Positions 16,956-25,938 of a DNA stretch of 64,000 nucleotides are shown in pieces; the stretch's first letter is position 1, and the number at the start of each line of letters is the position of its first letter. Below the pieces are notes generated by a model. The model made no database searches. It was not told the DNA's origin and saw only the letters and a list, made by a program, of their open reading frames with translations. Source of the stretch: Curtobacterium sp. MCLR17_036 (GTDB lineage: Bacteria; Actinomycetota; Actinomycetes; Actinomycetales; Microbacteriaceae). A program made the position numbers and the translations under genes. The stretch is taken from contig NZ_CP126269.1 in the NCBI RefSeq assembly GCF_003234445.2, forward strand, positions 2,976,001-3,040,000, read 5' to 3'.

Positions 16956-16992
16956 CCAGTCTGGACTGCATTGTTCAACAATCGCAAGAGGG
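16956..16992 (-). promoter_or_regulatory. DUF969 operon promoter with GntR-type operator
   Basis: Reading the minus strand: TTGCGA, 18-base spacer, CAGACT, then seven bases to ATG 16950. The perfect palindrome ATTGTTCAACAAT (16970-16982) sits exactly in the spacer. This is the same site as in the pxpA promoter. The GntR-family gene begins 86 bases away on the other strand, so one regulator plausibly controls both arms. Confidence 0.6.
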
Positions 16993-17067
16993 CGTTCTGC
17001 TCTGTAACACGACGGTCACACAGCACGCCCCCGCGAGCCCGCGCCGGATCGTGTCAGGATCGACGGC

Positions 17068-17709
17068 ATGACCCGAACCGTCGGCGGCGCCGAGTCCTCC
17101 GCGGCGCGACTGCGCACGATGATCGCGGACGGGGAGTTCGCCCCAGGAGCCCAGCTGTCCGAGGAACGGCTGAGCGACCAGCTCGGCGTCTCGCGCAACA
17201 CCCTGCGCGAGGCCTTCCGGCTGCTCGCGCGGGACCGGCTCGTCGAGCACGTGTTCAACCGCGGGGTGTTCGTCCGCCGGCTGTCCACCGCCGACGTCGT
17301 CGACCTGTACGCCGCGCGGCGCGTGCTCGAGCAGGCGGCGGTCCACGCATGCGACCCGTCCGCTCCGGCGCTGGCCGACGCCGCCGCCGCGGTGGCCGAG
17401 GCACGCGCCGCGGCAGCCACCGGCGACTGGCGTGCGGTCGGCACGGCGGACATCCGGTTCCACGCCGCGCTCGTGCGGGCCGTGCCGAGCGAGCGCCTGT
17501 GGGGACTGATGGACGGACTGCTCGCCGAGATGCGGCTGGCGTTCCTGACGACCGACGACCCGGCGTCCTTCCACGCGGGCTTCGTCGAGCGGAACGAGGC
17601 GATCGTCGACGCGCTGCGCGCCGGCGACCGCCCGGGCGCGTCCGCGCTGCTCGAGGACTACCTCGACGACGCCGAGCGCGCGCTGCGGTCGGCCACGGGT
17701 GCGGGCTGA
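17068..17709 (+). CDS. GntR family regulator (FCD domain), likely 5-oxoproline responsive
   Basis: 213 aa. Winged-helix HTH in residues 10-75 (LSDQLGVSRNTLREAFRLLARDRLVE), then an all-helical FCD effector domain with metal/ligand positions DIRFHAALV and an HAGF block. FadR/FCD regulators usually release DNA on binding an organic acid. Divergent from the DUF969 operon and in the same block as pxpABC, whose promoters share a palindrome. Ligand identity (5-oxoproline or glutamate) is inference. Confidence 0.88.
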   Translation: MTRTVGGAESSAARLRTMIADGEFAPGAQLSEERLSDQLGVSRNTLREAFRLLARDRLVEHVFNRGVFVRRLSTADVVDLYAARRVLEQAAVHACDPSAPALADAAAAVAEARAAAATGDWRAVGTADIRFHAALVRAVPSERLWGLMDGLLAEMRLAFLTTDDPASFHAGFVERNEAIVDALRAGDRPGASALLEDYLDDAERALRSATGAG

Positions 17710-17807
17710 CGGGGAGGGGCTCGGGGCGTCGACGTGGAACGACAGGATCGCCGTCGAACGACGTCGACCATGTCCGCCCGGGTCGGCAGGCGAACACCGT
17801 CCGGGCC

Positions 17808-17845
17808 TTGTCGTCCGCGCGACCGACCCGTATGGTAACGATACC
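17808..17845 (+). promoter_or_regulatory. GH76 promoter with LacI-type operator
   Basis: TTGTCG (17808-17813), 17-base spacer, TATGGT (17831-17836). The dyad GGTAACGATACC (17834-17845) overlaps the -10 and the first transcribed bases. Similar dyads precede the ManA-like gene and the sugar importer, next to a LacI-family gene; repression in the absence of the inducing sugar is inferred. Confidence 0.7.
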
Positions 17846-17864
17846 AACGGGAAGGAGAGCAACG

Positions 17865-19094
17865 ATGCTCAGCTCGACACGAAGCACCGCCGTCCGCGGG
17901 GTGCGGGTCACGGCCGCCGCGATCGCCCTCGGGGTCGCCGCCGTCGGCGTCGGAGTCGGCGCCCCCCAGGCTGCCGACGCCGCGACCGCACCGGCGGACG
18001 CCGTCTGGCAGCAGCGCGCGAGCGCCACCTACGACGCCATGCAGGACGCCCTGTACACCGGCTCCGCAGGTCACGGCCTGTACCGGGAGAACACGGACAC
18101 GAGCACCGGCAACCCGTACTCGTTCCTCTGGGAGTACCGCGAGGCCACGCAGGCCGCGCTCGACCTGCAGGGCATCGACGGTGCCGGCGCCGCCTACGCG
18201 CACTCCGCCGCTGCACGGGTGGACGGCTTCGAGCGGTACCACGCGGTCGCCCCGGGAGGCCGCCCCGGCTACGAGTCGTACCTGCCCGCACCGCTCGGCA
18301 CCGGCGGTGACGTCTACTACGACGACAACGCCGTCGTCGGCCTCTCCTTCGTCAGCCAGTACCAGGCCACCGACGACCCGGCGTACCTCGACCGCGCCGA
18401 GGCCGCCTTCGACGTCGCTGCTCGCAGCTGGAACACCGACGCGACGCTGCCCTGCCCCGGCGGATCCGACTGGATCGACCGACCGGACAACACGGTCCGC
18501 GCTGCGAACGTCACCGGGCTCACGGCACAGCTCGCCGCGCACCTGTACGAGGAGACCGGCGAGGCGTCCTACCTGCGCACGAGCACGAAGCTGTACCAGT
18601 GGAACAACCGCTGCCTGCGCGAGTCCGCCGGCCTGTACCGGAACAGCATCGGCCCCGACGGCACCGTCGACCCGACGCTGTGGACCTACAACTCCGGCGC
18701 GATGATCGGGACGGCCACGATCCTGTACCGCGCCACCGACGACCCGAAGTACCTGCGCCAGGCAGCCGCGGCCGCCAAGGCGTCGCTGCGGTACTGGACG
18801 GCGGAGGACCGCCTGCAGCAGCAGCCGGCCGTCTTCAACGCGTTCTACGTCAAGGACCTGCTGCTGCTCGACTCCGTGCAGCACGATCCCGCGTACCGCG
18901 CCGCCGCCGAGCAGTGGGCGACCGCCACCTGGCGCGACAACCGCGACCCGGCGACTGGGCTGTTCCACTTCCAGCCGAGCGGCGGCGGCGATCCGGACTG
19001 GTCGCGCCCGGCCGCGACGCTCGACCAGGCCGCGATGATCCAGGTCTTCGCCGTCCTCGCGTGGTCGCCCGACCGGCTCGGCGAGGTCAGTTGA
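17865..19094 (+). CDS. secreted GH76 alpha-1,6-mannanase
   Basis: 409 aa. Signal peptide of about 40 residues ending ADAA. Mature part is an (alpha/alpha)6 GH76 domain: YRENTDTSTGNPYSFLWEYREA near the N-terminus and the catalytic Asp-Asp pair in GGDVYYDDNAVVGL. GH76 endo-alpha-1,6-mannanases cut the mannan backbone of fungal walls or actinobacterial lipomannan; with the neighbouring importer and GH38, fungal mannan is the likely target. GGAG precedes ATG 17865. The stop overlaps the ROK kinase start (TTGA). Confidence 0.88.
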   Translation: MLSSTRSTAVRGVRVTAAAIALGVAAVGVGVGAPQAADAATAPADAVWQQRASATYDAMQDALYTGSAGHGLYRENTDTSTGNPYSFLWEYREATQAALDLQGIDGAGAAYAHSAAARVDGFERYHAVAPGGRPGYESYLPAPLGTGGDVYYDDNAVVGLSFVSQYQATDDPAYLDRAEAAFDVAARSWNTDATLPCPGGSDWIDRPDNTVRAANVTGLTAQLAAHLYEETGEASYLRTSTKLYQWNNRCLRESAGLYRNSIGPDGTVDPTLWTYNSGAMIGTATILYRATDDPKYLRQAAAAAKASLRYWTAEDRLQQQPAVFNAFYVKDLLLLDSVQHDPAYRAAAEQWATATWRDNRDPATGLFHFQPSGGGDPDWSRPAATLDQAAMIQVFAVLAWSPDRLGEVS

Positions 19095-20014
19095 CCACCG
19101 CACTCCCGACCGGGGCTCCCGTCGGCGTCATGGACGTCGGCGGGAGCCACGTCACGGCCGCGCTCGTCGACCCGGCGACGGTGGGCGCCCTCGAGCGCGA
19201 GGCCGGCTCGGCGGTCGACCCGCACGCACCGGTCGACGTCCTGCTCGACCAGCTCGTCGCCCCTGCCCGGTCGCTGCTCTCGACGGTTCCGCCGATGGGT
19301 TGGGCCGTCGCGATGCCCGGACCGTTCGACTACGCCGCGGGCACCGGCACCTTCGCCGGGGTCGAAAAGTTCCGCTCGCTGGCGGGCGTCGACCTGCGCC
19401 GGGCCCTCGCAGAGCGCCTCGACGTCGCACCGGAGGACGTCCGCTTCTGCAACGACGCCGTCGCGTACGGCATCGGCGAGTGGGCCGCCGGGTCCGGCGC
19501 ACGGGCACCGCGCATGGTCTGCATCACCCTCGGCACCGGGGTCGGCTCGGCCTTCCTGCACGACGGCGTCGAGGTCAGCACCGGCGACCGGGTGCCGGAG
19601 GAGGGCGAGGTGCACCGGCTGACGATCGACGGACGCCCGCTCGAGGCGACCTTCTCCTCCCCCGCCCTCCGAGACGCCTACCGCGCAGCCGCGGGCCGTG
19701 ACCGCACCGTCGAGGAGCTCTGCGCCCTCGCGCGACAGGGCGACCGGCTCGCCGCCGAGGTCGTCGACCGGGCGGCCCGCGCCCTCGGCACCGCACTGCG
19801 GCCGTGGGTCGAGCGGTTCGCCGCGGACCGTGTGGTCGTCGGTGGGTCGATCGCCCGGTCGTGGGACGTCGTCGGCGGCCCGCTCCGGGACACGATCGCG
19901 CCGGACACTCGCGCGGACGACGGCCCGGTCGTCGCCGCCTTGCTCGGGACGAGGGCGCCACTGGTCGGTGCCGCCGTCGCCTGGGCCCGCGCCGCCGGGC
20001 ACGACGGCCGCTGA
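19091..20014 (+). CDS. ROK family sugar kinase, zinc motif absent
   Basis: 307 aa. ATP-binding ASKHA blocks GVMDVGGSHVTAALVD and ITLGTGVGSAFLHDG, and the NDAVAYGIGE catalytic region. The usual ROK zinc motif (Cys-x-Cys-Gly-x2-Gly-Cys) is missing; the region reads EVHRLTIDGRPLEATFSS. Probably phosphorylates mannose or a related hexose released by the mannosidases (inference). TTG 19091 overlaps the GH76 stop and GAGG lies before it; ATG 19130 would cut off the first glycine loop, so TTG is preferred. Confidence 0.82.
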   Translation: MTTALPTGAPVGVMDVGGSHVTAALVDPATVGALEREAGSAVDPHAPVDVLLDQLVAPARSLLSTVPPMGWAVAMPGPFDYAAGTGTFAGVEKFRSLAGVDLRRALAERLDVAPEDVRFCNDAVAYGIGEWAAGSGARAPRMVCITLGTGVGSAFLHDGVEVSTGDRVPEEGEVHRLTIDGRPLEATFSSPALRDAYRAAAGRDRTVEELCALARQGDRLAAEVVDRAARALGTALRPWVERFAADRVVVGGSIARSWDVVGGPLRDTIAPDTRADDGPVVAALLGTRAPLVGAAVAWARAAGHDGR

Positions 20015-20157
20015 TCCGCGGCCCAGCCCGCGGTGGGGCCTGCGGTCCGGCGTGCAGCCCGGCCCCCGCGGTCCAGCCCGCCGTCGGACATCGGGAGCGG
20101 GGCGGGAACCCCGGGCAGCGGCCGCAGCCGGCGCCCGGGGTCGACTCGCGGACCCGG

Positions 20158-21939
20158 TCAGTCGCTCAGACCGGTCCCCCGCACGGCGGCCTTCACGGTA
20201 CCGAGCCGCTGCCCGACCCCGGCCCCCCAGGGCCGGATCGTGTAGTGACCGACGCTCGCGGGCACGATGAACGTCTCGGCGTAGTGCACGACGAAGGGCT
20301 CGAAGGCGCCGTCGGGGCTCTCGACCACGGCCTCGGCACCCTCGACCAGGTTGAGCACGTTCACGGTGCCGTCGGTGTCGTGCGGGACGACGCCGTCGAA
20401 CCAGTGCCGCCGCACCTCGATGAACTCGAGCTCGTGCAGCCCGGTGCGCTCCTCGACCCAACCGTCACCACGAGCGACCTCGGTCACCTGGTTCACGAGC
20501 TCGTCGCGGGCGAAGTCGGTGCGGCGGTCCCACTGGATGTTGGCGAAGGCGTGGTCGAGGTGCACCGGGCGCGGCACGCCGTCCAGGCCGACCCGCCCCC
20601 AGTCCCACATCTTGAACGTGAAGATGTACGGCGTCGCCGAGATCTCCAGGACCATCGAGTCGGCGCCGGAGCAGTGCACGGTGCCGGCCGGGATGAGGAA
20701 GTGGTCGTGCTTCCGGGCCGGGAACCGGTTCACGTACCGGTCGGCGGCGAAGGGCTCCTCACCCGCCGAGGCCGAGCGGAGCGCGCCCTGCAGCTCGTCC
20801 GGGTCCGCGTCGTCACGGAGGCCCAGGTACACGACGGCGTCGTCGGCGGCGTCGAGCAGGTAGTAGCTCTCGTCCTGCGTGTAGGGCATGCCGAACACGT
20901 TCTGCATGTAGTCGGTGAGCGGGTGGACCTGCAGCGACAGGTTGCCGCCGTCCATGGTGTCCAGGAAGTCGAACCGGATCGGGAACTCGGCGCCGAACCG
21001 GGCGTGGGTCTTCGCGCCGAGCAGTTCGCGCGGGTGGCGGAACACCAGGTCGAGCGCCGGCAGCTCCACGACGGTGTCGCCGATGCGGAACAACAGGCTG
21101 TTCTCCTCGGGGACGCAGTCGAAGCACCACGCGTAGTTGTCGGCGTCGCCGACCTCGAGGACCTCCTTCATCCACTGGCCGCCCCACACCCCGGGGTCGA
21201 AGAACGGCACCACGCGGAACGGACGCCGGCTCGCGAGTTCGAGCCCGGCGCGGAAGGTGTCGCCGGTGATGAGCTTGGCCTCGGCCATCGAGGCGTTCGC
21301 GTCGAGCACGAGGTCGATCCGGTCGAGCAGGGCGCGCTTGTGCCGGTCGGCCGTGCGCCACTCGACGAAGTAGCCGCGCTTGACCTTGCGGAGCTGGTCC
21401 TCGTCGCCGTTGTCGGCACGCCAGTTCGGTGCCCCGGCCCGCTGCCGACGCTGGATCTCCCACCGCGCCAGGTCGGCGAGCACGACCGTGTCGAACGCGG
21501 TCGGCACGAGCGTCGCGCCCCAACCCACCACCACCACGGGGCCGTCGGCCGACCGGACACGCTCGGCGACCTGCTCGAGGCGCCCGGCGTCGTAGAAGTC
21601 AGCGAGGACCTGGTGCCCGAGCACCCCGAACACGCGGTCGTCGGTGAGGTTCGCGGCGATGCGCTCCTCGATCTCGGCGTTCGGCAGAGCGGCAGCGTCC
21701 TCGACGTCGATGACGAGGGCGTCGGGCACGGCCGCGGTGAGTGCACGGCAGAGCCCCGCCAGGTCCGACCCCGGGTACGCGTCGACGGCCATGGTGTGGT
21801 GCTCGGACGCGGCGAGGACCTCGGCCAGCCGTCGCCAGGCATCCGGACCGGCCCAGGCGTCGTGGCCCGGCGGCAGCTCGATGACGGGAGCCTTGTCGTA
21901 CTGGCCGGCGGTCACACCGGTGGGCAGGAAGGTGGACAT
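20158..21939 (-). CDS. class I mannose-6-phosphate isomerase with N-terminal kinase-like domain
   Basis: 593 aa, much longer than ManA (about 390). The C-terminal two thirds is a ManA-type cupin: LSLQVHPLTDYM (Gln/His metal ligands), AGTVHCSGADSMVLEIS and MWDWGR. It should interconvert mannose-6-P and fructose-6-P. Residues 1-200 form a separate alpha/beta domain with HTMAVDAYPGSDL and LTDDRVFG, resembling a nucleotide kinase fold but with no Walker A. AAAGGGG precedes ATG 21939, and a LacI-type operator lies 17 bases upstream, placing it in the mannan regulon. Confidence 0.8.
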   Translation of the reverse strand: MSTFLPTGVTAGQYDKAPVIELPPGHDAWAGPDAWRRLAEVLAASEHHTMAVDAYPGSDLAGLCRALTAAVPDALVIDVEDAAALPNAEIEERIAANLTDDRVFGVLGHQVLADFYDAGRLEQVAERVRSADGPVVVVGWGATLVPTAFDTVVLADLARWEIQRRQRAGAPNWRADNGDEDQLRKVKRGYFVEWRTADRHKRALLDRIDLVLDANASMAEAKLITGDTFRAGLELASRRPFRVVPFFDPGVWGGQWMKEVLEVGDADNYAWCFDCVPEENSLLFRIGDTVVELPALDLVFRHPRELLGAKTHARFGAEFPIRFDFLDTMDGGNLSLQVHPLTDYMQNVFGMPYTQDESYYLLDAADDAVVYLGLRDDADPDELQGALRSASAGEEPFAADRYVNRFPARKHDHFLIPAGTVHCSGADSMVLEISATPYIFTFKMWDWGRVGLDGVPRPVHLDHAFANIQWDRRTDFARDELVNQVTEVARGDGWVEERTGLHELEFIEVRRHWFDGVVPHDTDGTVNVLNLVEGAEAVVESPDGAFEPFVVHYAETFIVPASVGHYTIRPWGAGVGQRLGTVKAAVRGTGLSD

Positions 21940-21955
21940 GGGACCCCTTTCGCGC

Positions 21956-21974
21956 TGATAACGTTACCAACATA
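21956..21974 (-). promoter_or_regulatory. LacI-type operator before the ManA-like gene
   Basis: Plus-strand TGATAACGTTACCAAC (21956-21971), a dyad matching the sites near 17834 and 23639. On the minus strand TATGTT (21969-21974) is a likely -10 overlapping the operator, so LacI binding would block initiation. Confidence 0.65.
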
Positions 21975-22067
21975 CCGCCGCACCCGCGCTCCTCCGCAAC
22001 CTCGGACCTCGGCGCCCCTCGGCGCACACCCGTTCACCCCGGGTGCAGTTCCGCGCGTCGGCGGTCG

Positions 22068-22541
22068 TTCCGCGCGTGGTGAGCAGAACCGCGCGTCGGA
22101 AGCCGTTCCTTCTCACCACCTACGCGCGGAACGGCTTCCCACACCACCCGCGATGGGACAGAACGTGCGTGGCGCCGGACGGGAGGCCCGGTGCAAGCCC
22201 GCCACGAGCCTCCCGTCCGCGCCGCGTACGCTCCTCGCTCGCTGGCGGCAGTTCCGTGCGTGGTGAGCAGGATCGCGCGTAGGGAGCAGGTTCTTCCGGC
22301 CCCCCACGCGCGGAACGGCTTCCCACACCACCCGCGATGGGACGGAACGTGCGCGCCCGCCGGACGGGAGGCCCGGTGCCAGCCCGCCACGAGCCTCCCG
22401 TCCGCCCTGTGCGCAGACCCCGCGCACCGACGGCAGTTCCGCGCGTGGTGAGCAGGACTGCGCGTAGGGAGGCGATCTTTCTCGCCCTCTACGCGCGGAA
22501 CGGCTTCCCACTCCACCCGCGAGGGGACAGAACGTGCACGC
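22068..22541. repeat. ~184-bp tandem repeat, 2.6 copies
   Basis: Copies begin at 22068, 22252 and 22437 (periods 184 and 185). Each opens TTCCGCGCGTGGTGAGCAG, continues to a CGCGCGGAACGGCTTCCCAC segment, and the first two carry a CGGACGGGAGGC...GCCTCCCGTCCG hairpin (22176-22219, 22361-22404). The third copy is cut short before its hairpin by the end of the LacI gene. No ORF here has plausible coding character. It fills the 600-bp gap between the ManA-like gene and LacI. Confidence 0.85.
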
Positions 22542-22545
22542 CGCC

Positions 22546-23580
22546 TCAGTGGTGCACGATGCTGACGGGCAGCTCGACGCGGCGCGGCGCCTCGCCGTCG
22601 GCGCTCCCGTCCAGGCGGGACAGGAGCATCCGCGCGGCCACGCGGCCGAGCTCGGCGGGGTCGTGGTCGATCACCGAGAGCGGGATCGGCGCCATGTCGG
22701 CGAAGTCGAACGAGTCGAAGGCGAAGAGTCGCGGCGGGCGAGCCACCGTGCCGTCGGCGACCGCTCCGGCGATCGCGCGGATGGCGCCGACGCTGATCCG
22801 GTTGTTCGCCGCGAAGACGGCGGTCGGCGGCTCCGACTGGCCGAGCAGCCGGCGCGTCGCCTGTTCGGCCGCGGCGGCGTCCTGCAGCTCGAGGACGACC
22901 AGGTGCTCGTCGGGCTCGGACCCGCGCTCGGCGAAGGCGCTGCGGAACCCGGCGAGGCGGCGTTGACCGGTCGACACCGTGACCTTGTTGCCGAGGAAGG
23001 CGATCCGCCGGTGGCCCTCGTCGAGCATGATCGCGGTGGCGTCGTGGGCGCCGCGGACGTCGTCGATGAGCACGGCGTCGGCCGGGGCGTCCTCGACGGT
23101 GCGCGACGCGAGCACGACGGGCGCGTCGTTCAGCCGGTCGGCCGTGAAGCGGGTGCCGTCCTGGCCGACGGGCACGACGATGAGGCCCTCGACCTGGCGA
23201 CCGAGGAAGTCCGACAGCAGCTGCCGCTCGAGGTCGCCGTCCTCGTTGGTCGTGCCGACCAGGATGCGGCGGCCGGTGGCGGCGACGACCTGCTCGATGC
23301 CCTGCACGACGCCCGCGTAGTAGGGGTTGCCGATGTTCGTGATGAGCACGCCGACGAGGCCGGACCGCTGCCCGGGGCGCAGGCTGCGTGCGTTCTCGTT
23401 GCGGTGGTAGCCGACCTCGGCGATGACGCGCTCGACGTGCTCGCGGAGCGCCGGGCGGACGTTCTTGCCGCCGGAGAGCACGCGGGACACGGTCATCGGG
23501 CTCACCTCGGCGACCCGCGCGATGTCCTTCACGGTCATCGTGGCCTTGCGGCCCGGCTCGGGTCCCTCGGCTGCCTGCAT
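22546..23580 (-). CDS. LacI family regulator of the mannan regulon
   Basis: 344 aa. N-terminal HTH MTVKDIARVAEVSPMTVSRVL with hinge region, then a periplasmic-binding-like sugar domain (LVGVLITNIGNPYYAGVVQGIE; IAFLGNK; VFAANNRISVGAIRAI). Divergent from the importer operon with LacI-type operators before that operon, the ManA-like gene and GH76. ATG 23580 has AGGGA nearby and TATACA seven bases upstream; ATG 23538 would start directly at the HTH and is an alternative. Inducer likely a mannose oligosaccharide (inference). Confidence 0.92.
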   Translation of the reverse strand: MQAAEGPEPGRKATMTVKDIARVAEVSPMTVSRVLSGGKNVRPALREHVERVIAEVGYHRNENARSLRPGQRSGLVGVLITNIGNPYYAGVVQGIEQVVAATGRRILVGTTNEDGDLERQLLSDFLGRQVEGLIVVPVGQDGTRFTADRLNDAPVVLASRTVEDAPADAVLIDDVRGAHDATAIMLDEGHRRIAFLGNKVTVSTGQRRLAGFRSAFAERGSEPDEHLVVLELQDAAAAEQATRRLLGQSEPPTAVFAANNRISVGAIRAIAGAVADGTVARPPRLFAFDSFDFADMAPIPLSVIDHDPAELGRVAARMLLSRLDGSADGEAPRRVELPVSIVHH

Positions 23581-23606
23581 GCGTCCCTGTATACCGGACG
23601 GCCCAC

Positions 23607-23654
23607 TTGCGGCCGTTCGTCGGCCGTGTATGCTCCACTTGGTAACGTTATCAA
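23607..23654 (+). promoter_or_regulatory. importer operon promoter with LacI-type operator
   Basis: TTGCGG (23607-23612), 16-base spacer, TATGCT (23629-23634), then the dyad TTGGTAACGTTATCAA (23639-23654) over the transcription start. It is the best of the three operator copies. Confidence 0.72.
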
Positions 23655-23707
23655 TTCACCGTCGAATGGATCGTCCGATGCCGAACCCGCTCTCCCGAGG
23701 GCCCGCC

Positions 23708-24979
23708 GTGACCCGCCGTTCCGCACTCGCCGTCGGTGGCGGCGGCCTGCTCGCACTCGCCCTCTCAGCGTGCGCCCGCGGCTCGGACACCCAGCCGTCC
23801 GCGCCCGGCACCGTAACGCTCAACAGCGACAACCCGACGTGGGGCCCCGGCTACGCGGCCGCCTCGGCGGTGCTCGCGAAGCGCACGGGGTACCGCATCA
23901 CGTCGCGCTCGGTGGCGAGCGTCGCGAACTACGGGCAGATCATCCGGATGACGGCGCAGACCGACAGCACCACGGACCTCATCAAGTGGACGAACGGCTA
24001 CCGCCTGCAGGACATCGCCCGGGCCGACATCCTCACCGACCTGAACAGCGTGTGGGACGACGTCGAGCGGCGCGGCTGGGTCGACCCCGGGCAGCGCGAG
24101 TCCTTCAGCTACCGGGGCAAGGCCTACGGCGTCCCGCTCTACAAGAGCTACTACGCGGTCTTCTACAGCAAGAAGGCGTTCGCCGAGCACGGCATCCAGG
24201 TGCCGACGACCTTCGACGAGGTGATGGACGCCGCGCAGAAGCTGAAGGACGCCGGGATCACTCCGTTCCTGTCGCCCGGCGCCACCACGTGGGAGGCCGA
24301 GATCTGGTTCATGCAGCTGCTCGCCTCGACCGATCCGGACTACTACCAGGCCGTGACGACCGACAAGGCGGAGTACACCGCCGACCAGGCGGTCGAGGCG
24401 ATGGACCTCTGGTCGGGCATGTACGCGGACGGGTTCTTCTCCGCCCCCGACGTCACCTCGAACGACCTGCCCGGCCTGGTCGGCAAGGGCAAGTTCGGGA
24501 TGATGCTCTACGGCACCTGGTTCGCCAACACCCTGCTCGCAGCCGGTCTGACCGACGACGACATCGGCTTCTTCCGCGTCCCGCCGCGGGGCGACGCCCC
24601 TGCGGCGGTCGTCGTCGAGAGCGGGTCGCTCTCCGTGCCCGTCAAGGCCCACCGGCACGCGGCCGCCGTCGACGTCGCGAAGAACTGGCTCGCGACCGAC
24701 GTGCAGACCGCCTGGGTCGGGTTCCTCGGCGACACGAGTCCGAACCCCGACGCGCTGCCGAAGTCCGACCTGGTGCAGGACCTGGCGAAGGACATCGCCG
24801 CCACCCGCCCCGTCCAGCTGACGCGGTACTGGGAGGCCTCCCCCACCCCGCTCGTCGAGGGCAACGTGCAGGACCTCGGCGCCTTCATGGTGAACCCGTC
24901 GAAGGCGAACGGGGTCGCGACCCTGCGGTCGATGGAGAACCGGGCCCGGACCGAGTGGAAGATCTGGAACGCAGCATGA
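23708..24979 (+). CDS. sugar ABC importer substrate-binding lipoprotein
   Basis: 423 aa from GTG 23708, chosen because GAGGG lies six bases upstream; ATG 23666 and 23678 are possible earlier starts. Twin-Arg-containing signal TRRSALAV, lipobox LSAC (Cys22). The mature domain has the two-lobe family-1 solute-binding look (YGVPLYKSYYAVFYSKKAF; GKFGMMLYGTWFANTL). Anchored outside, it delivers an oligosaccharide to the two permeases that follow; gene context suggests manno-oligosaccharides. Confidence 0.9.
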   Translation: MTRRSALAVGGGGLLALALSACARGSDTQPSAPGTVTLNSDNPTWGPGYAAASAVLAKRTGYRITSRSVASVANYGQIIRMTAQTDSTTDLIKWTNGYRLQDIARADILTDLNSVWDDVERRGWVDPGQRESFSYRGKAYGVPLYKSYYAVFYSKKAFAEHGIQVPTTFDEVMDAAQKLKDAGITPFLSPGATTWEAEIWFMQLLASTDPDYYQAVTTDKAEYTADQAVEAMDLWSGMYADGFFSAPDVTSNDLPGLVGKGKFGMMLYGTWFANTLLAAGLTDDDIGFFRVPPRGDAPAAVVVESGSLSVPVKAHRHAAAVDVAKNWLATDVQTAWVGFLGDTSPNPDALPKSDLVQDLAKDIAATRPVQLTRYWEASPTPLVEGNVQDLGAFMVNPSKANGVATLRSMENRARTEWKIWNAA

Positions 24980-25926
24980 CCCTCACCCAGCCGCCCGTCC
25001 CCGAGACGGCCGTCGACCCCGCGGCCCGCACCGCTCCCACCCGACGCCCGACGGCGCAGCAGCGCGTGCCGCTGCGCGCGCGGCTCACCGGCGGGGTGTT
25101 CCTCGCGCCGGCCGTCGTGCTCGTCGTGGTGCTCCTCGTCGCCCCCTTCCTGTTCACCATCTACCGCAGCTTCTTCGACGACAACGGCTTCACCCGCAGC
25201 TGGGTCGGCCTCGAGAACTACCGGGCGATGTTCGCGGACCCCGCGTTCGGCCAGTCGGTACTCAACACGTTCCTGTGGGTGGTCGGCACCCTGCTGCTGC
25301 CCGTCGGGATCGGGCTCGCGATCGCGGTCGGGACGTGGAAGCTGAAGCTCGGCGGACTGGCACGGTTCGCGATCGTGCTGCCCTACGCGATCTCCGGCTC
25401 GGCGACCGCCGTCGTCTGGACCTTCATGCTCTCGACCGACGGCGGCCTCGACACCCTGCTGCGGACGTTCGGGCTCGACGGCCTGGTGTCGCAGTGGCTG
25501 CTGCAGTGGCCGCTCAACACCGTGATGATGATCATCGCGACGACGTGGCAGGCGACCGGGGCGTGCGTGATCCTGTTCCTGGTCGGCCTGCAGTCCATCC
25601 CGCCGAACACGCTCGAGGCCGCGCAGATCGACGGCGCCTCCGGCTGGCGGCTGTTCTGGTCCGTGACCTTCCCGCAGCTGCGTCCGATGACCGTGGTCGT
25701 CGTCGGCATCTCGATCGTCGGCAGCCTGAAGGTGTTCGACCAGGTGCTGCTGCTCACGAACGGCGGTCCCGGCACCGCGTCGGAGACCCTGGCGCTGACG
25801 ATGTACCGCGAGACGTTCACGCTCTCCCGCTACGGTTCCGGCGCCACCGTGGCCGTCTTCCTCACCCTGGTCGTGGTGGTCGCCTCGTACGCCTACCTCC
25901 GCCGGCAACTCCGTCCCACCGACTAG
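24976..25926 (+). CDS. sugar ABC importer permease, MalF-like
   Basis: 316 aa, six TM helices after a 35-residue cytoplasmic lead. The ATPase-contact EAA loop reads TLEAAQIDGASGWRLFWSVTFP. ATG overlaps the binding-protein stop. No ATPase gene is in the operon; such CUT1 importers in actinobacteria use a shared MsiK-type ATPase encoded elsewhere. Confidence 0.92.
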   Translation: MTLTQPPVPETAVDPAARTAPTRRPTAQQRVPLRARLTGGVFLAPAVVLVVVLLVAPFLFTIYRSFFDDNGFTRSWVGLENYRAMFADPAFGQSVLNTFLWVVGTLLLPVGIGLAIAVGTWKLKLGGLARFAIVLPYAISGSATAVVWTFMLSTDGGLDTLLRTFGLDGLVSQWLLQWPLNTVMMIIATTWQATGACVILFLVGLQSIPPNTLEAAQIDGASGWRLFWSVTFPQLRPMTVVVVGISIVGSLKVFDQVLLLTNGGPGTASETLALTMYRETFTLSRYGSGATVAVFLTLVVVVASYAYLRRQLRPTD

Positions 25927-25938
25927 CAGGAGCCCGAG

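Noticed and set aside
19804..22266. 820-codon plus-strand frame over the ManA-like gene
   Set aside because: Composition typical of an antisense shadow; the minus strand encodes recognisable ManA motifs and has a ribosome site and operator.
22534..25926. Single 1130-codon plus-strand gene through LacI, binding protein and permease
   Set aside because: Only the last part (from 24976) is real coding; the earlier part is out of frame with the binding-protein gene and antisense to LacI.
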